Below, in pieces: positions 1-8,769 of a stretch of DNA of 64,000 nt (position 1 is the first letter of the stretch; each line of letters opens with the position of its first letter). A model generated the notes under the pieces. That model searched no databases. It was not told the DNA's origin and saw nothing but the letters and a program-made list of their open reading frames with translations. This DNA is from Salinibacterium sp. UTAS2018 (GTDB lineage: Bacteria > Actinomycetota > Actinomycetes > Actinomycetales > Microbacteriaceae). The translations under genes and the position numbers were made by a program. The stretch covers positions 1,922,001 to 1,986,000 of the forward strand of contig NZ_CP035375.1 of assembly GCF_004118935.1 (NCBI RefSeq), in the 5' to 3' direction.

Positions 1-24
1 GTCATGCGTCACTTTCCCACGGAG

Positions 25-666
25 CTACGACAACGATGTGAGCTGTTCACGCAATTCTGGCCCGCTAAAGGTAATGGCGTCTCGCACCCAGGACTCGATC
101 ATGGGGTCTTCTTGGCCGACCATAACTCGCAGCAGCTCCCGCTGCGCTACGAAGACGTTGCACTGATTGCCAGTCCACCGGAAGACACTTTCAATGACGA
201 GGTCAACCACGGCCTGACCACGCGTCTCCTCGACCGAGTCAGCGAAGACAACGACGAGGTCGACGTCACTGGATGCCGTGCTTGTTCTGCGGGCTACGGA
301 TCCGAAGAGCGCGATCGTCGTACCCTTCACCTGTTGCCGATCAAGATTCGACGACAGGACGCCGACGATCCGCTCTTTCAGTGTCTCAACTGTCGACTCC
401 GCCGAGTGAAGTAACGGCTCCACGGCAGCCCACAGCATGTGGTCGCGGTTCGCCCGGTAAAGCATCGACCTGCCCGCGCTTTCGGTGAGAACTAGTCCCT
501 GCTCCTCGAGCCGGATAAGTGCCAACCGCACTCCCGACTGAGAACCGCGGTGAGCGAGCCCCGCGACCTGACGGCCCGTCAGCGGTCGAACCGTTCGCGC
601 CAGGACGGTCAACACATCGCCGTCGAGGGAAGGGAATAGCGTCGCTATGGGATTACTGAGATCCAT
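25..666 (-). CDS. Winged-helix/nucleotidyltransferase-domain protein
   Basis: Two-domain protein. Residues 1-75 look like a winged-helix DNA-binding domain (TGRQVAGLAHRGSQSGVR, then a strand pair). Residues 120-140 carry the polymerase-beta-type nucleotidyltransferase signature GSVARRTSTASSDVDLVVVF, with the G-S loop and the D-x-D metal pair. Minimal nucleotidyltransferases of this kind often pair with a HEPN protein (MNT antitoxins), but no HEPN gene is visible next to it. The ATG at 666 has a GGAG five bases upstream; a GTG two codons earlier is the alternative. Three direct repeats in its promoter suggest that the winged-helix part binds its own control region (inference). Substrate unknown. 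Confidence 0.8.
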   Translation of the reverse strand: MDLSNPIATLFPSLDGDVLTVLARTVRPLTGRQVAGLAHRGSQSGVRLALIRLEEQGLVLTESAGRSMLYRANRDHMLWAAVEPLLHSAESTVETLKERIVGVLSSNLDRQQVKGTTIALFGSVARRTSTASSDVDLVVVFADSVEETRGQAVVDLVIESVFRWTGNQCNVFVAQRELLRVMVGQEDPMIESWVRDAITFSGPELREQLTSLS

Positions 667-686
667 GGCCACTCCGATCTATCGAC

Positions 687-745
687 CGCGCCTACGGCGC
701 GTGTAAACTCATAATACTACTCATAGCGTTAGTTTTCTACTCATA
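687..745. promoter_or_regulatory. Repeat-rich control region of the nucleotidyltransferase gene
   Basis: A perfect inverted repeat CGCGCC-TAC-GGCGCG (687-701) is followed by three direct copies of ACTCATA (707-713, 719-725, 739-745), read as TATGAGT on the gene's strand. They lie 20-80 bases upstream of the start codon in AT-rich DNA. A role in autoregulation by the winged-helix domain is inference. Confidence 0.4.
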
Positions 746-885
746 AGGCTCCTTTTCTGCGTGCACGATGCTCGCACCACGAACCCTCGCCGACAGCGCA
801 CCCCACTGTGCTCCACGTCACAGACGGCGGCGCCTGCAGCGGCCTATTCTTGGCACACCGCACACGCCAGGACGGGAGTCAGCCC

Positions 886-1914
886 ATGAAGAAGCGAACA
901 GCTGCCATCGTGATTGGCGCCGCCGCGGTGGCCGCAGTCGCTGTCTTTGTCGCCGCCCTTGCCCTGGGTGCGATCACTGCGCCCGGCCCCGCTAGCTCGC
1001 CCCCGGCATCCGGCACCACAGCGGGTTCGGTGGAGATTCCTGCATTCCTGCACGAGGGGTTTCCCCACACTGACTGGTCCAAGGCCGACGCGGCGATAGC
1101 CCAGGCGCTCAGCGGCGGACCACCCAAAGATGGCATCCCGGCGATCGATGAACCCCGGTTTGAGCCGGTGGCCGATTTCGAGCATCCGGATGACGTCCTC
1201 GCGATTCTGGTGCAGGGCGACACCGAAACTAAGGCCTACCCGTACAACATCCTGGTCTGGCACGAAATCGTCAATGACACCATTGACGGGTCGCCCATCG
1301 CGGTGACCTTCTGCCCGCTGTGCGGAAGCGCTGCCGTGTTCGACCGTGTGCTCCCGAGCGGAACCGCCACAACATTCGGGGTCAGCGGCGGGTTGCTCGA
1401 AAGCAACATGATCATGTTCGACCGCGCCACCGAAACCCTGTGGCAGCAGAGCACCGGCACGGCACTCGCCGGCGAGCACTACCCCCACCAGCTTCAGCTG
1501 CACAACTTTCAACTGCTCAACGTCGGCGAAATCAAGGATCGCTACCCCGAAACCATGATCGTCAGCGAAGACACCGGACACTCCCGCGACTACGCCAACA
1601 ACCCTTATGCCGGCTACGACGAAAGTGCCGACTTCTACTTCGTGCCCAGTCGAGTCGATGACCGCTACCCCGCTAAAGAAATCTTCGTGGCGTTCAGCGT
1701 TGGCAACACCCACGTTGCGGCCCCCTGGCTGCGGCTAGAAGACGGCCGCCGCTACGAAACGACCGTCGACGACCAACAGATCACTCTCCAGAAGACCGAT
1801 GGCGAGTTACAGATTGCCGGGCCGGATGCCGTCACGATCCCGTTCTATTTCGAAATGTGGTTCAGCTGGGCAGTGCAGAACGACGACGGCCAGCTGTTCG
1901 ACCCCACAACCTAA
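886..1914 (+). CDS. DUF3179 domain-containing membrane-anchored protein
   Basis: 342-residue protein with an N-terminal hydrophobic anchor (residues 6-32, after KKR) and a short Pro/Ser/Ala linker, then a DUF3179 domain recognised by TFCPLCGSAAVFDR (CPLC at 143-146) and by the later D-R-x-T-x-T-L-W-Q-Q-S-T-G segment. The family has no established enzymatic role; the CxxC suggests metal or redox chemistry outside the membrane (inference). Start chosen at ATG 886 because GGGAG lies seven bases upstream; the frame is open further upstream but that extension is not protein-like. Monocistronic, convergent with the nitrilase gene. Confidence 0.85.
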   Translation: MKKRTAAIVIGAAAVAAVAVFVAALALGAITAPGPASSPPASGTTAGSVEIPAFLHEGFPHTDWSKADAAIAQALSGGPPKDGIPAIDEPRFEPVADFEHPDDVLAILVQGDTETKAYPYNILVWHEIVNDTIDGSPIAVTFCPLCGSAAVFDRVLPSGTATTFGVSGGLLESNMIMFDRATETLWQQSTGTALAGEHYPHQLQLHNFQLLNVGEIKDRYPETMIVSEDTGHSRDYANNPYAGYDESADFYFVPSRVDDRYPAKEIFVAFSVGNTHVAAPWLRLEDGRRYETTVDDQQITLQKTDGELQIAGPDAVTIPFYFEMWFSWAVQNDDGQLFDPTT

Positions 1915-1934
1915 TAGCAGTATCGGCGCCGCAA

Positions 1935-2921
1935 CTAATCAGTGAACTTAACCCCACCCGGCTGGCGACGGCGATCAACAGTGAGTGTCAGTACATCGGG
2001 GCGCGAATAGTGGCCGGCAACGTCAAGGTCGTGGCTGTGGGCATTCCGTGCCCCTAAATCGAGCGTCGCCATGATGGTGCGCGCTTCCCCCACAACGGGC
2101 TCAACGACCCATGATCCGTCGGGGCCAGCCACGCCAGAACCGCCATCGAAAAGAACACCATTCTCAGGAGCATCCGGCCCGACACCCTGTCGATAAGCAT
2201 CGAGAAGTTCGGCGGGCACATCGTCGGTCGTCAAATATTGCCCCGCGCAGACCACAAAGCACCGGCCCTCGAATGCATAGGTGCGCGACGCCAAGTGGTG
2301 CATCTCCGGAACATCCGGCCACGCTGCAACATGGATCTGCTCATCCTGCGCGTGCAATGCCTGACGCGCCAACGGGTTCCAGTGTTCCCAACAGACCAGC
2401 CCGCCCACCCGACCGGCCGGGGTCTCCACGACCCTTAGACCAGCGCCATCCCCCGCGCCCCACACGATTCGTTCGGTATGAGTCGGGGTCAGTTTGCGGT
2501 GCACATTCAGAGTGCTGCCATCGGTGCCAATGGTGATGAGTGAGTTGTAGAGCGTGCCCGACTCTCGGCCAGCCCGCTCGTTGAGGCCCATCACCACGGT
2601 CACTGCGTTACTGCGGGCAGCCTCACGCAATGGCTCCAAATCGTCGTCAGTCGAACCGGGCTCCCCGACCACGGGGCTCTGTTCCAATAATTTCGCATAC
2701 CAACCGCGTGCAACCTCATCGCGCCAACCGGCCAATCCAAACACCCATGCGGGATAACAGGTCAACCACGTCTCGGGAAAAACCACCAACTGGGCGCCCT
2801 TCGCCGCGGCATCCGCAATGTGCAGTGCAGCACGACGGAACGATTCCTCAAGGTCAAGAACAGCAGGAGGGTGCTGGATGATCGCAACGGTCGTCTCGGT
2901 TGCAGAACTATGCGCTGCCAT
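1935..2921 (-). CDS. Nitrilase-type carbon-nitrogen hydrolase
   Basis: 328-residue member of the nitrilase superfamily. The Glu-Lys-Cys triad is visible: E50 in FPETW, K143 in HRKLTPTH and C177 in GGLVCWEHWNPL; the CWEH-PL signature is that of true nitrilases (nitrile to acid plus ammonia) rather than simple amidases. Start at ATG 2921 with GAAAGG upstream. It overlaps the end of the next amidase gene by 14 bases, so translation is probably coupled. It is last in an operon of permease, ureohydrolase and amidases read from about 6.25 kb downwards. Substrate unknown; context points to a nitrogen-rich compound. Confidence 0.85.
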   Translation of the reverse strand: MAAHSSATETTVAIIQHPPAVLDLEESFRRAALHIADAAAKGAQLVVFPETWLTCYPAWVFGLAGWRDEVARGWYAKLLEQSPVVGEPGSTDDDLEPLREAARSNAVTVVMGLNERAGRESGTLYNSLITIGTDGSTLNVHRKLTPTHTERIVWGAGDGAGLRVVETPAGRVGGLVCWEHWNPLARQALHAQDEQIHVAAWPDVPEMHHLASRTYAFEGRCFVVCAGQYLTTDDVPAELLDAYRQGVGPDAPENGVLFDGGSGVAGPDGSWVVEPVVGEARTIMATLDLGARNAHSHDLDVAGHYSRPDVLTLTVDRRRQPGGVKFTD

Positions 2922-3762
2922 TGGTTTGCCTTTCAGCTTCGAAATAGAGTTCTGGGCGGCGATCGGTGTGAACATTGTTACGCTCGCTGATCGTCTTGTT
3001 GCGGGCATCACTCAGGTCAAGCTGCGCAATATGCACCCCGGCGGCGCCAAGCCCGAGCGTGGTGAGAGGGAAGCCGTCGGCATCCACAATCACACTGCCG
3101 CCAAGCCAGTCCTGCCCCCGTTCACGCCCGGCACGGTCGGCAGCAACCACAAACATGCGGTTGGTTGCCGCGGCGGCCTGAACCTTCACGACCTCGATGG
3201 GCCGCTCGCCCTCTGGTGCGGGATAAAGCGGCCAGTTCACGGGGCAACACAGCAGTTCTGCGCCCTCTAACGCGGCTGCGCGCACCCACTCGGGGAACTC
3301 AAGGTCGTAACAGACCATCACTCCGATGCGACCAAGCGCTGTATCGACCACTGGTGGCGCACCCGAGCCGGGCGTAAACAAATCAGCTTTCTCGGTGTTC
3401 CAGAGGTGGGCTTTGCGGTAGCACGCTCGCACCCCGGTCGAATCGATGAGCACCGCAGAGTTGTAAACCGCGCCAGAGTCGGCAGCCTCAGCAAAACCGC
3501 CGATGATGATCAGGCCATGCTCTGCCGCAAGCGCCACCCACTCGCTCACCGTGGGGCCGTCAACCGGTTCGGCGACGGACCGCAACTCGGCAAGATCGGC
3601 AAACATGTAGCCCGTGTTTGCAAGTTCAGGAAGAACAATAATCTGAGCCCCCGCATCCAACGCCCGAAGCAGGGCAGAGCGCAATGACTGACGATTCGCC
3701 TCGACATCGCCGACCGCCAAAGATACTTGGCAGCTCGCGACGATCACAGTGTTGTCAGTCAT
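2908..3762 (-). CDS. Carbon-nitrogen hydrolase (N-carbamoylputrescine amidase/omega-amidase-like)
   Basis: 284 residues, full length for the nitrilase superfamily. Triad E46 (LPELANTGY), K117 (YRKAHLW) and C151 (MVCYDLEFPE). The RKAHLWNTEK context is shared with amidases that hydrolyse carbamoyl amines and omega-amides. Next to a ureohydrolase and a transporter it probably releases ammonia from an intermediate of guanidino-compound breakdown (inference). Cytosolic, no signal peptide. The exact substrate cannot be assigned from sequence. Confidence 0.85.
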   Translation of the reverse strand: MTDNTVIVASCQVSLAVGDVEANRQSLRSALLRALDAGAQIIVLPELANTGYMFADLAELRSVAEPVDGPTVSEWVALAAEHGLIIIGGFAEAADSGAVYNSAVLIDSTGVRACYRKAHLWNTEKADLFTPGSGAPPVVDTALGRIGVMVCYDLEFPEWVRAAALEGAELLCCPVNWPLYPAPEGERPIEVVKVQAAAATNRMFVVAADRAGRERGQDWLGGSVIVDADGFPLTTLGLGAAGVHIAQLDLSDARNKTISERNNVHTDRRPELYFEAERQTNGSA

Positions 3763-3790
3763 TGCGCTCCCCTTACTTAGCCGTCGGCGC

Positions 3791-5242
3791 CTAGTGGCCG
3801 GTACCTTCGAGCGTACGCTCGCTGGCTTCGCGAGCAGTATCCTCCGCCGTGAGGTCGAGGTTGCGTGAGAAAACGTAATACAGGATGCCCGAGACGAGCA
3901 GCCCTACGACGAATGAGAGATCAGCACCGCCCAGAGCAACAGCAACCGGGCCCGAGAAGAACGAAGTGGAGAAGAACGGGATCATTGCCACAAACCCAAT
4001 GAGGTAAGCGGTGACTCCCCTCCACGCCCAGTTGCCGTAGATCCCCTTCGGCGAGAACATCTCAGCGATCGCGTATTTGCCGTGACGAATAAGGTAGAAG
4101 TCCACAAGGTTCACCGCGGTCCACGGCACGAGAAAGTACAGCATCATGATCACGAAGTCAGTGAAGCTGCCCAGGTAGGCGTCGGGAATGAGCAACGCGA
4201 TGAGCAAGGTCAGCAGTCCAACCGCGCTGAGCCCAATAACTCGCAAACGCTGAGTCGGGCGAACCTTCTTGAAGCCGTCAACTGCACTCGTTCCGGTAAG
4301 CATCGCGCCGTACGCATTCACTCCCATGATCGAGAGCAGGGCAACGGTAGACACGAGAACGGCGAAGGTGCCGAAGCCGGGGAAGAGGGTGTCTCCCACT
4401 TCCTTGATAGCACCGATGGCATCCGCGTTCGGGATGTTTGCCGCAAGCAGCGCACCGAGTGACATCAACCAGATCGCCGAGCCCGCGGCGCCCACATAAA
4501 CCCAGGTGATGAGCTTCGGGGCTGAGACGTTCTGCGGCAGGTAGCGCGTGTAGTCAGAGACATAAACCGAGTAGCTGATGTTGTAACCGGCGGCGAGTGA
4601 GAACTGAATCAAGAACGCAGTTGTATTCCACCCCAGAGCAGTCTCATCAGTCGCGAGAGCAGCGCCGACACCGGAATAGTTGACGATTGCCAAGACCGTG
4701 ATGATGGCGAAGACCGCCACCAGCAGGCCAGTAAGCCAGCGCTGGATGAAGTGCAGCAGGTCGTGGCCGACGACCGCGATCACAATCGAGACGATGATCA
4801 GGATCGGGTACCAGACGAGCTTTCCGCCCGGCAGCACCAACTGCAATCCCTGAGTCGCAAGAATCACGTCGAAGACGAGGAAGCCAACATAGACGAACAC
4901 TGTCGCCGTGAAGGGAACGATCACGCCACGACGCCCAAACTGAGCGCGAGACTGAATCATCTGCGGCAGACCCATCCGCGGGCCTTGGTTTGCGTGGAAG
5001 GCCATGAAGAACGTGCCGATTCCAGCACCAAGAACAACGGCGAGGATGCTCCAAGCCACGCTGAGCCCCAAGACCGGGCCGATGAATCCGGTGACCAAGG
5101 TGGGCAGCACAAAGTTGCCGGCAAACCAGAATGGCCCCTGGTGCCACACTTTGCCGTGCCTCTCAGCGCGGGGAACATAGTCGATTGAACGAGTTTCTAG
5201 AACAGACTCTCGCTGCATCGGCGATACAGGTGCGGTTGACAT
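3791..5242 (-). CDS. NCS1-family permease (cytosine/purine/hydantoin-type)
   Basis: About 483-residue integral membrane protein with some twelve hydrophobic segments, typical of nucleobase:cation symporter-1 transporters. The N-terminal region (VWHQGPFWFAGNFVLPT) and the early helix with MAFHANQGPRMGLPQMIQSR match this family, which moves nucleobases, hydantoins and related small nitrogen heterocycles by sodium or proton symport. AAAGGA lies five bases before the ATG at 5242 (another ATG at 5245 is too close). It lies between the ureohydrolase and amidase genes and so probably imports their substrate. Confidence 0.85.
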   Translation of the reverse strand: MSTAPVSPMQRESVLETRSIDYVPRAERHGKVWHQGPFWFAGNFVLPTLVTGFIGPVLGLSVAWSILAVVLGAGIGTFFMAFHANQGPRMGLPQMIQSRAQFGRRGVIVPFTATVFVYVGFLVFDVILATQGLQLVLPGGKLVWYPILIIVSIVIAVVGHDLLHFIQRWLTGLLVAVFAIITVLAIVNYSGVGAALATDETALGWNTTAFLIQFSLAAGYNISYSVYVSDYTRYLPQNVSAPKLITWVYVGAAGSAIWLMSLGALLAANIPNADAIGAIKEVGDTLFPGFGTFAVLVSTVALLSIMGVNAYGAMLTGTSAVDGFKKVRPTQRLRVIGLSAVGLLTLLIALLIPDAYLGSFTDFVIMMLYFLVPWTAVNLVDFYLIRHGKYAIAEMFSPKGIYGNWAWRGVTAYLIGFVAMIPFFSTSFFSGPVAVALGGADLSFVVGLLVSGILYYVFSRNLDLTAEDTAREASERTLEGTGH

Positions 5243-5277
5243 CATTGTCCTTTCGGCGGTTCGTTGATTTCGGGTAT

Positions 5278-6252
5278 TCACACGGTTGTGCTCGGCGTCA
5301 TGGCCGAGATGATTTCGTACGCCACATGGGATGCGGCTACGGCAGTGATCTGCGCGTGGTCGTAGGCGGGAGCAACTTCGACAACGTCGGCCCCCACAAT
5401 GTTCACGTTGCGCAGCGCGCGCAGCATCGCGAGCAGCTCCCGGCTGGTCATTCCGCCAGCTTCGGGAGTTCCGGTGCCAGGCGCGTGGGCCGGGTCGAGT
5501 ACATCGATGTCGACCGAAACGTAGACTGGGCGATCACCGAGGCGGGCAAGCATCCGCTCAATTGCGCTCTGCAGCCCTTCGGTTTCGAGTTCGGCGCTGG
5601 AAATGATTGCGAACCCTAGGCGTTCGTCGTCGCGCAGGTCATCCCGTGAATAGAGCGGACCGCGGATGCCGACGTGCATGCTCGCCTGCATATCGATGAG
5701 GCCCTCTTCTGAGGCGCGGCGGAAGGGCGTGCCGTGCGTGATGGGGGCGCCAAAGTAGGTGTCCCAGGTGTCGAGGTGGGCGTCGAAGTGCAGCACTGCG
5801 ATGGGGCCGTGCTTCTCTGCAACCACCCGCAGCAGGGGAAGTGCGATGGTGTGGTCGCCACCGATCGTGACGAGCCGTTTGCCGTCGGCGCTCAGTTCGG
5901 TAGCGGCGTGCTGAATCTGAGCCACCGCTTCGTCAAGGTTGAACGGGTTTGCAGAAATATCTCCGGCATCCACGACCTGTTGGGTGCTGAACGGCGTGAC
6001 ATCTTGCTCAGGGTTGTAGGGGCGCAGCAGTCGTGAAGCTTCGCGCACGTGGGCAGGACCGAATCGCGCTCCGGGGCGGTAGCTGACGCCGCTATCGAAG
6101 GGAACTCCCACCACAGCAATGTCGGCACGCGGCACGTCTTCGATGCGAGGCAAGCGGGCGAAGGTGGCGATACCGGCGTAGCGAGGCGCGATGCTCGCGT
6201 CGGCGGGGCCGATCGGTTCGTTCTGGTCAGGCTGATCGGTCTGGTTGGTCAT
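5278..6252 (-). CDS. speB: Agmatinase-family ureohydrolase
   Basis: 324 residues with all ureohydrolase metal-binding motifs: GGDH (131-134), DAHLD (157-161) and [19 protein letters not shown] (D248, D250), the binuclear Mn site that hydrolyses a guanidino group to urea and an amine. The family includes agmatinase, guanidinobutyrase, guanidinopropionase and nickel-dependent guanidine hydrolases, so the symbol is a family label only. First gene of the minus-strand operon with NCS1 permease and two carbon-nitrogen hydrolases; GAGGGGAAG precedes the start by eight bases. Divergent from the XRE-cupin regulator that probably controls it. Confidence 0.85.
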   Translation of the reverse strand: MTNQTDQPDQNEPIGPADASIAPRYAGIATFARLPRIEDVPRADIAVVGVPFDSGVSYRPGARFGPAHVREASRLLRPYNPEQDVTPFSTQQVVDAGDISANPFNLDEAVAQIQHAATELSADGKRLVTIGGDHTIALPLLRVVAEKHGPIAVLHFDAHLDTWDTYFGAPITHGTPFRRASEEGLIDMQASMHVGIRGPLYSRDDLRDDERLGFAIISSAELETEGLQSAIERMLARLGDRPVYVSVDIDVLDPAHAPGTGTPEAGGMTSRELLAMLRALRNVNIVGADVVEVAPAYDHAQITAVAASHVAYEIISAMTPSTTV

Positions 6253-6288
6253 GGATGCCGCTTCCCCTCGTTGGGCCGGAAAAATTAC

Positions 6289-6303
6289 TTATGCGAAACA
6301 TAA
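6289..6303. promoter_or_regulatory. Candidate operator between ureohydrolase and XRE regulator
   Basis: Perfect inverted repeat TTATG-CGAAA-CATAA in the 146-base divergent intergenic region, about 37 bases before the ureohydrolase start. An ATGCAT palindrome follows at 6305-6310. A likely site for the adjacent XRE-cupin regulator (inference). Confidence 0.45.
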
Positions 6304-6398
6304 AATGCATATTAGGCAACAAAGTGTGTGGTCGAGTCTGGCGGTATCCGCCGCGCCTGTCAAGATAGACAAGAAATCATCTCCAGCAAAGGAGCTCC

Positions 6399-6983
6399 AT
6401 GCGCCCCGTGCATCCCACGCCATCAGAGAACCGCGTTCGAGTTGGCGCACGCCTCCGTGCGAGCCGCCGGGCACAGGGCCTCACTATCGAACAGCTGGCC
6501 AGCGCAACGAGTCTGACCAAGGGTTTCATCAGCCGAGTGGAGCGCGATGAAACGTCACCAAGCGTCGCCACGCTGCTGACAATTTGCGAAGTTTTGTCGC
6601 TGCCGATCGGCACCCTCTTCGAGGCCTCTGAGACCAAACTCGTCACTCTCGCCGATGCACCACTCATCAACATGGGCGGCCGCGGCGCTCTAGAGCGGAT
6701 GGTGACACCCCGCGGCGAATCAAAGATTCAGATGCTGCGCTCGACATTGCAACCGGAGGCCAACGGCGGAGACAAGCTCTACACCGTCAACTGCGACGTC
6801 GAAGTCGTGCACCTCATCAGCGGAGCTTTCGAGATTCAGTTCACCGACCGGACGGTCACCCTCGCCGCCGGCGACACCATCACGTTCCCCGGCCGCGAAC
6901 TCCACAATTGGAAAAACCCCAGAACAGTGGATGCCGAAGTTCTGTGGACACTCGTTCCCGCGGCCTGGAGCGGCGCGGTTTAG
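6399..6983 (+). CDS. XRE-family transcriptional regulator with C-terminal cupin
   Basis: 194 residues: lambda-repressor-like helix-turn-helix at about 14-67 (QGLTIEQLASATSLTKGFIS, then PSVATLLTICEVL) and a small-molecule-binding cupin barrel at about 115-185 (HLISGAFEIQF, AGDTITFPGRELHNWKNP). This architecture is that of SutR/PuuR-type regulators, which often control nitrogen or amine catabolism. AAAGGAG five bases upstream fixes the ATG. Divergent from the ureohydrolase operon, its likely target. Its stop codon overlaps the end of the convergent IclR gene. Confidence 0.85.
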   Translation: MRPVHPTPSENRVRVGARLRASRRAQGLTIEQLASATSLTKGFISRVERDETSPSVATLLTICEVLSLPIGTLFEASETKLVTLADAPLINMGGRGALERMVTPRGESKIQMLRSTLQPEANGGDKLYTVNCDVEVVHLISGAFEIQFTDRTVTLAAGDTITFPGRELHNWKNPRTVDAEVLWTLVPAAWSGAV

Positions 6984-7717
6984 ACGCCGCCAAGCTCCGC
7001 CGAGATTTCACGCGCCACGCTCTGCAGCAGCGGCAGGTGAGCTCTGAGAGCATTCAGGTCGGCCGCCATCCGAATCGCTGTGTTCGAGAGAGCGCCAATG
7101 ACGCCGGTGGGCCCGTAGATCGGCACAGCGATGCAGTTCACGAAGTCTTCGAACTCGCCGTCGTCTACCGCCCAACCGCGTGCGGCGACGCGTTCGAGTT
7201 CAGCGTCGAGCTCGGGGCGCGTGGTGAGAGTCTTGGCGGTGAACGGCTCCCAGATCGTATCTCGCAGCACGGCATCCCGATCGCTCGCCGACAGTTCAGC
7301 GAGGATCGCCTTGCCGACGCCGCTGCAATAGGGCCGTGCCGGGCTGCCAATGCGCGAGTACATGCGCACGCCGCTGGTGTCTTCGACCTTGTCGACGTAG
7401 ACGATGCTGTGGTCAACGAGGGCAGCGAGGTGGAGCGTATTGCCGACCGTGCGATGCAGTTTCACAAGGCGATCGTGGGCGATCTCGCGCAGATCGAGGC
7501 TGTCGGATGCCTGGTGGGCGAGAGCGATGAGGTGCAGGCCGAGCACGTACTCGCCATTCTTTCGCTTGCGCAGATAACCAACTTCTTCGAGAGACTGCAC
7601 TTCGCGGAACATCGTGGAGCGGTGCACGCCGAACTCTTCCGCGAGCTCGCTGACGCTGGCCGGGCGAAGGGCTATTGAATCGACAATGCGTGCGGCACGA
7701 CGAACGCTCTGCGACAT
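6980..7717 (-). CDS. IclR-family transcriptional regulator
   Basis: 245 residues with an N-terminal winged helix (residues 5-60, SVSELAEEFGVHRSTMFREV) and the IclR effector domain (LHLAALVDHSIVYVDKV, then YCSGVGKAILAEL). Divergent from KDG kinase and KDPG aldolase, so it is probably their KdgR-like regulator, sensing a 2-keto-3-deoxy sugar acid (inference). A nested set of palindromes between the two start codons is the probable operator. Convergent 4-base overlap with the XRE gene. Confidence 0.85.
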   Translation of the reverse strand: MSQSVRRAARIVDSIALRPASVSELAEEFGVHRSTMFREVQSLEEVGYLRKRKNGEYVLGLHLIALAHQASDSLDLREIAHDRLVKLHRTVGNTLHLAALVDHSIVYVDKVEDTSGVRMYSRIGSPARPYCSGVGKAILAELSASDRDAVLRDTIWEPFTAKTLTTRPELDAELERVAARGWAVDDGEFEDFVNCIAVPIYGPTGVIGALSNTAIRMAADLNALRAHLPLLQSVAREISAELGGV

Positions 7718-7768
7718 CCGGACTCCCTCTCCTTGCTGCGCACGCGAAGTTCGGACCCGCTCGCGCCT

Positions 7769-7794
7769 GTTGCACTATATGCAACAGTGTTGCA
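7769..7794. promoter_or_regulatory. Nested palindromic operator for IclR regulator
   Basis: GTTGCA-CTATA-TGCAAC (7769-7785) shares its right arm with a second palindrome TGCAAC-AGT-GTTGCA (7780-7794). This gives three alternating GTTGCA half-sites in 26 bases, midway between the IclR and KDG kinase genes. Both palindromes are perfect. Confidence 0.6.
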
Positions 7795-7806
7795 CAGATT
7801 GCTCAC

Positions 7807-8727
7807 ATGGTCGATAGTGGAGCTGTGGAACAGACCGCGCAGACGACGACGCAACCAGAGATCATCTCCATTGGCGAGACGATGGTGCTCATCACGCCCA
7901 CCGTTGCCGAGCCTCTCGAAACAGCCGAGCTGTTCCGCCTTGAGACCGGTGGCGCTGAATCCAACTTGGCCGTGCACCTCTCCGCCCTCGGCCACCATGC
8001 GGCGTGGGTGAGCCACCTGGGAGCGGATGCTTTCGGTCGCCGCGTCGAACGCCAACTCCGCGAGCGCGGAGTCGACACGAGCCTCGTGAAGTTCAGCGAC
8101 GACGCCCCCACCGGTTTCTACTTCAAAGATCCCGGTAACGGCGTGATCTACCACCGCGCTGGTTCTGCCGCGTCGGCGATGACCCCGAATGACCTCACGG
8201 ATGTCCCCTTCGAGCAGGCAGCCCTCACCCACATTTCCGGCATCACCCCCTCGTTGTCGGTCAGCTGCAACGCCCTCATCGAGTCGGTAATCGACCGCGC
8301 GAAACACAGCACCACGACCCTCAGCTTCGACGTGAACTACCGCGCCGCGCTCTGGCCTGTGTCCGAAGCCGGCCCCACCCTTCTCGCTCTCGCCCAGCAG
8401 TGCGACATCGTGCTCGTGGGCCTCGATGAAGCCGAAGTGCTGTGGGGGACCACGACCCCGGATGCCGTGCGGGCCCTGCTGCCCGACCCCCGCATCCTCG
8501 TCATCAAAGACGGTGATGTCGGCGCCACCGAATTCAGCGGCGATGACCGCGTCTTCGTCCCCGCCCACAAGGTCGACGTCGTTGAAGCCGTCGGTGCTGG
8601 GGATGCCTTCGCGGCTGGCTACCTCTCCGGCTACCTTGCCGGCAGCACCGCCGAACAGCGCCTCAGCCTCGGCCACGATCGTGCGGCGCTCGTGTTGCAG
8701 TCCACGACCGACCTCCCCACTCTCTAG
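7807..8727 (+). CDS. kdgK: 2-keto-3-deoxygluconate kinase (PfkB family)
   Basis: 306-residue PfkB/ribokinase-type sugar kinase. It shows the N-terminal GETMVLITP strand, the GGAESNLAVHLSALG substrate loop and the C-terminal anion-hole motif GAGDAFAAGY (catalytic Asp about 266). The subfamily phosphorylates 2-keto-3-deoxygluconate. The next gene is KDPG aldolase, which uses its product, so together they give pyruvate and glyceraldehyde 3-phosphate. The start is uncertain: ATG 7807 lacks a clear ribosome site; GTG 7825 has GGAG only two bases away. Confidence 0.85.
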   Translation: MVDSGAVEQTAQTTTQPEIISIGETMVLITPTVAEPLETAELFRLETGGAESNLAVHLSALGHHAAWVSHLGADAFGRRVERQLRERGVDTSLVKFSDDAPTGFYFKDPGNGVIYHRAGSAASAMTPNDLTDVPFEQAALTHISGITPSLSVSCNALIESVIDRAKHSTTTLSFDVNYRAALWPVSEAGPTLLALAQQCDIVLVGLDEAEVLWGTTTPDAVRALLPDPRILVIKDGDVGATEFSGDDRVFVPAHKVDVVEAVGAGDAFAAGYLSGYLAGSTAEQRLSLGHDRAALVLQSTTDLPTL

Positions 8728-8769
8728 TTCCTCACCGCAACTCTCGATCGCTCCTGAAAGGCACTTCCC

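Noticed and set aside
844..1713. Long minus-strand open frame opposite the DUF3179 gene
   Set aside because: Composition (Gly/Val/Asp/His-rich) is that of a mirror frame in high-GC DNA; the plus strand has the recognisable DUF3179 motifs and a ribosome site.
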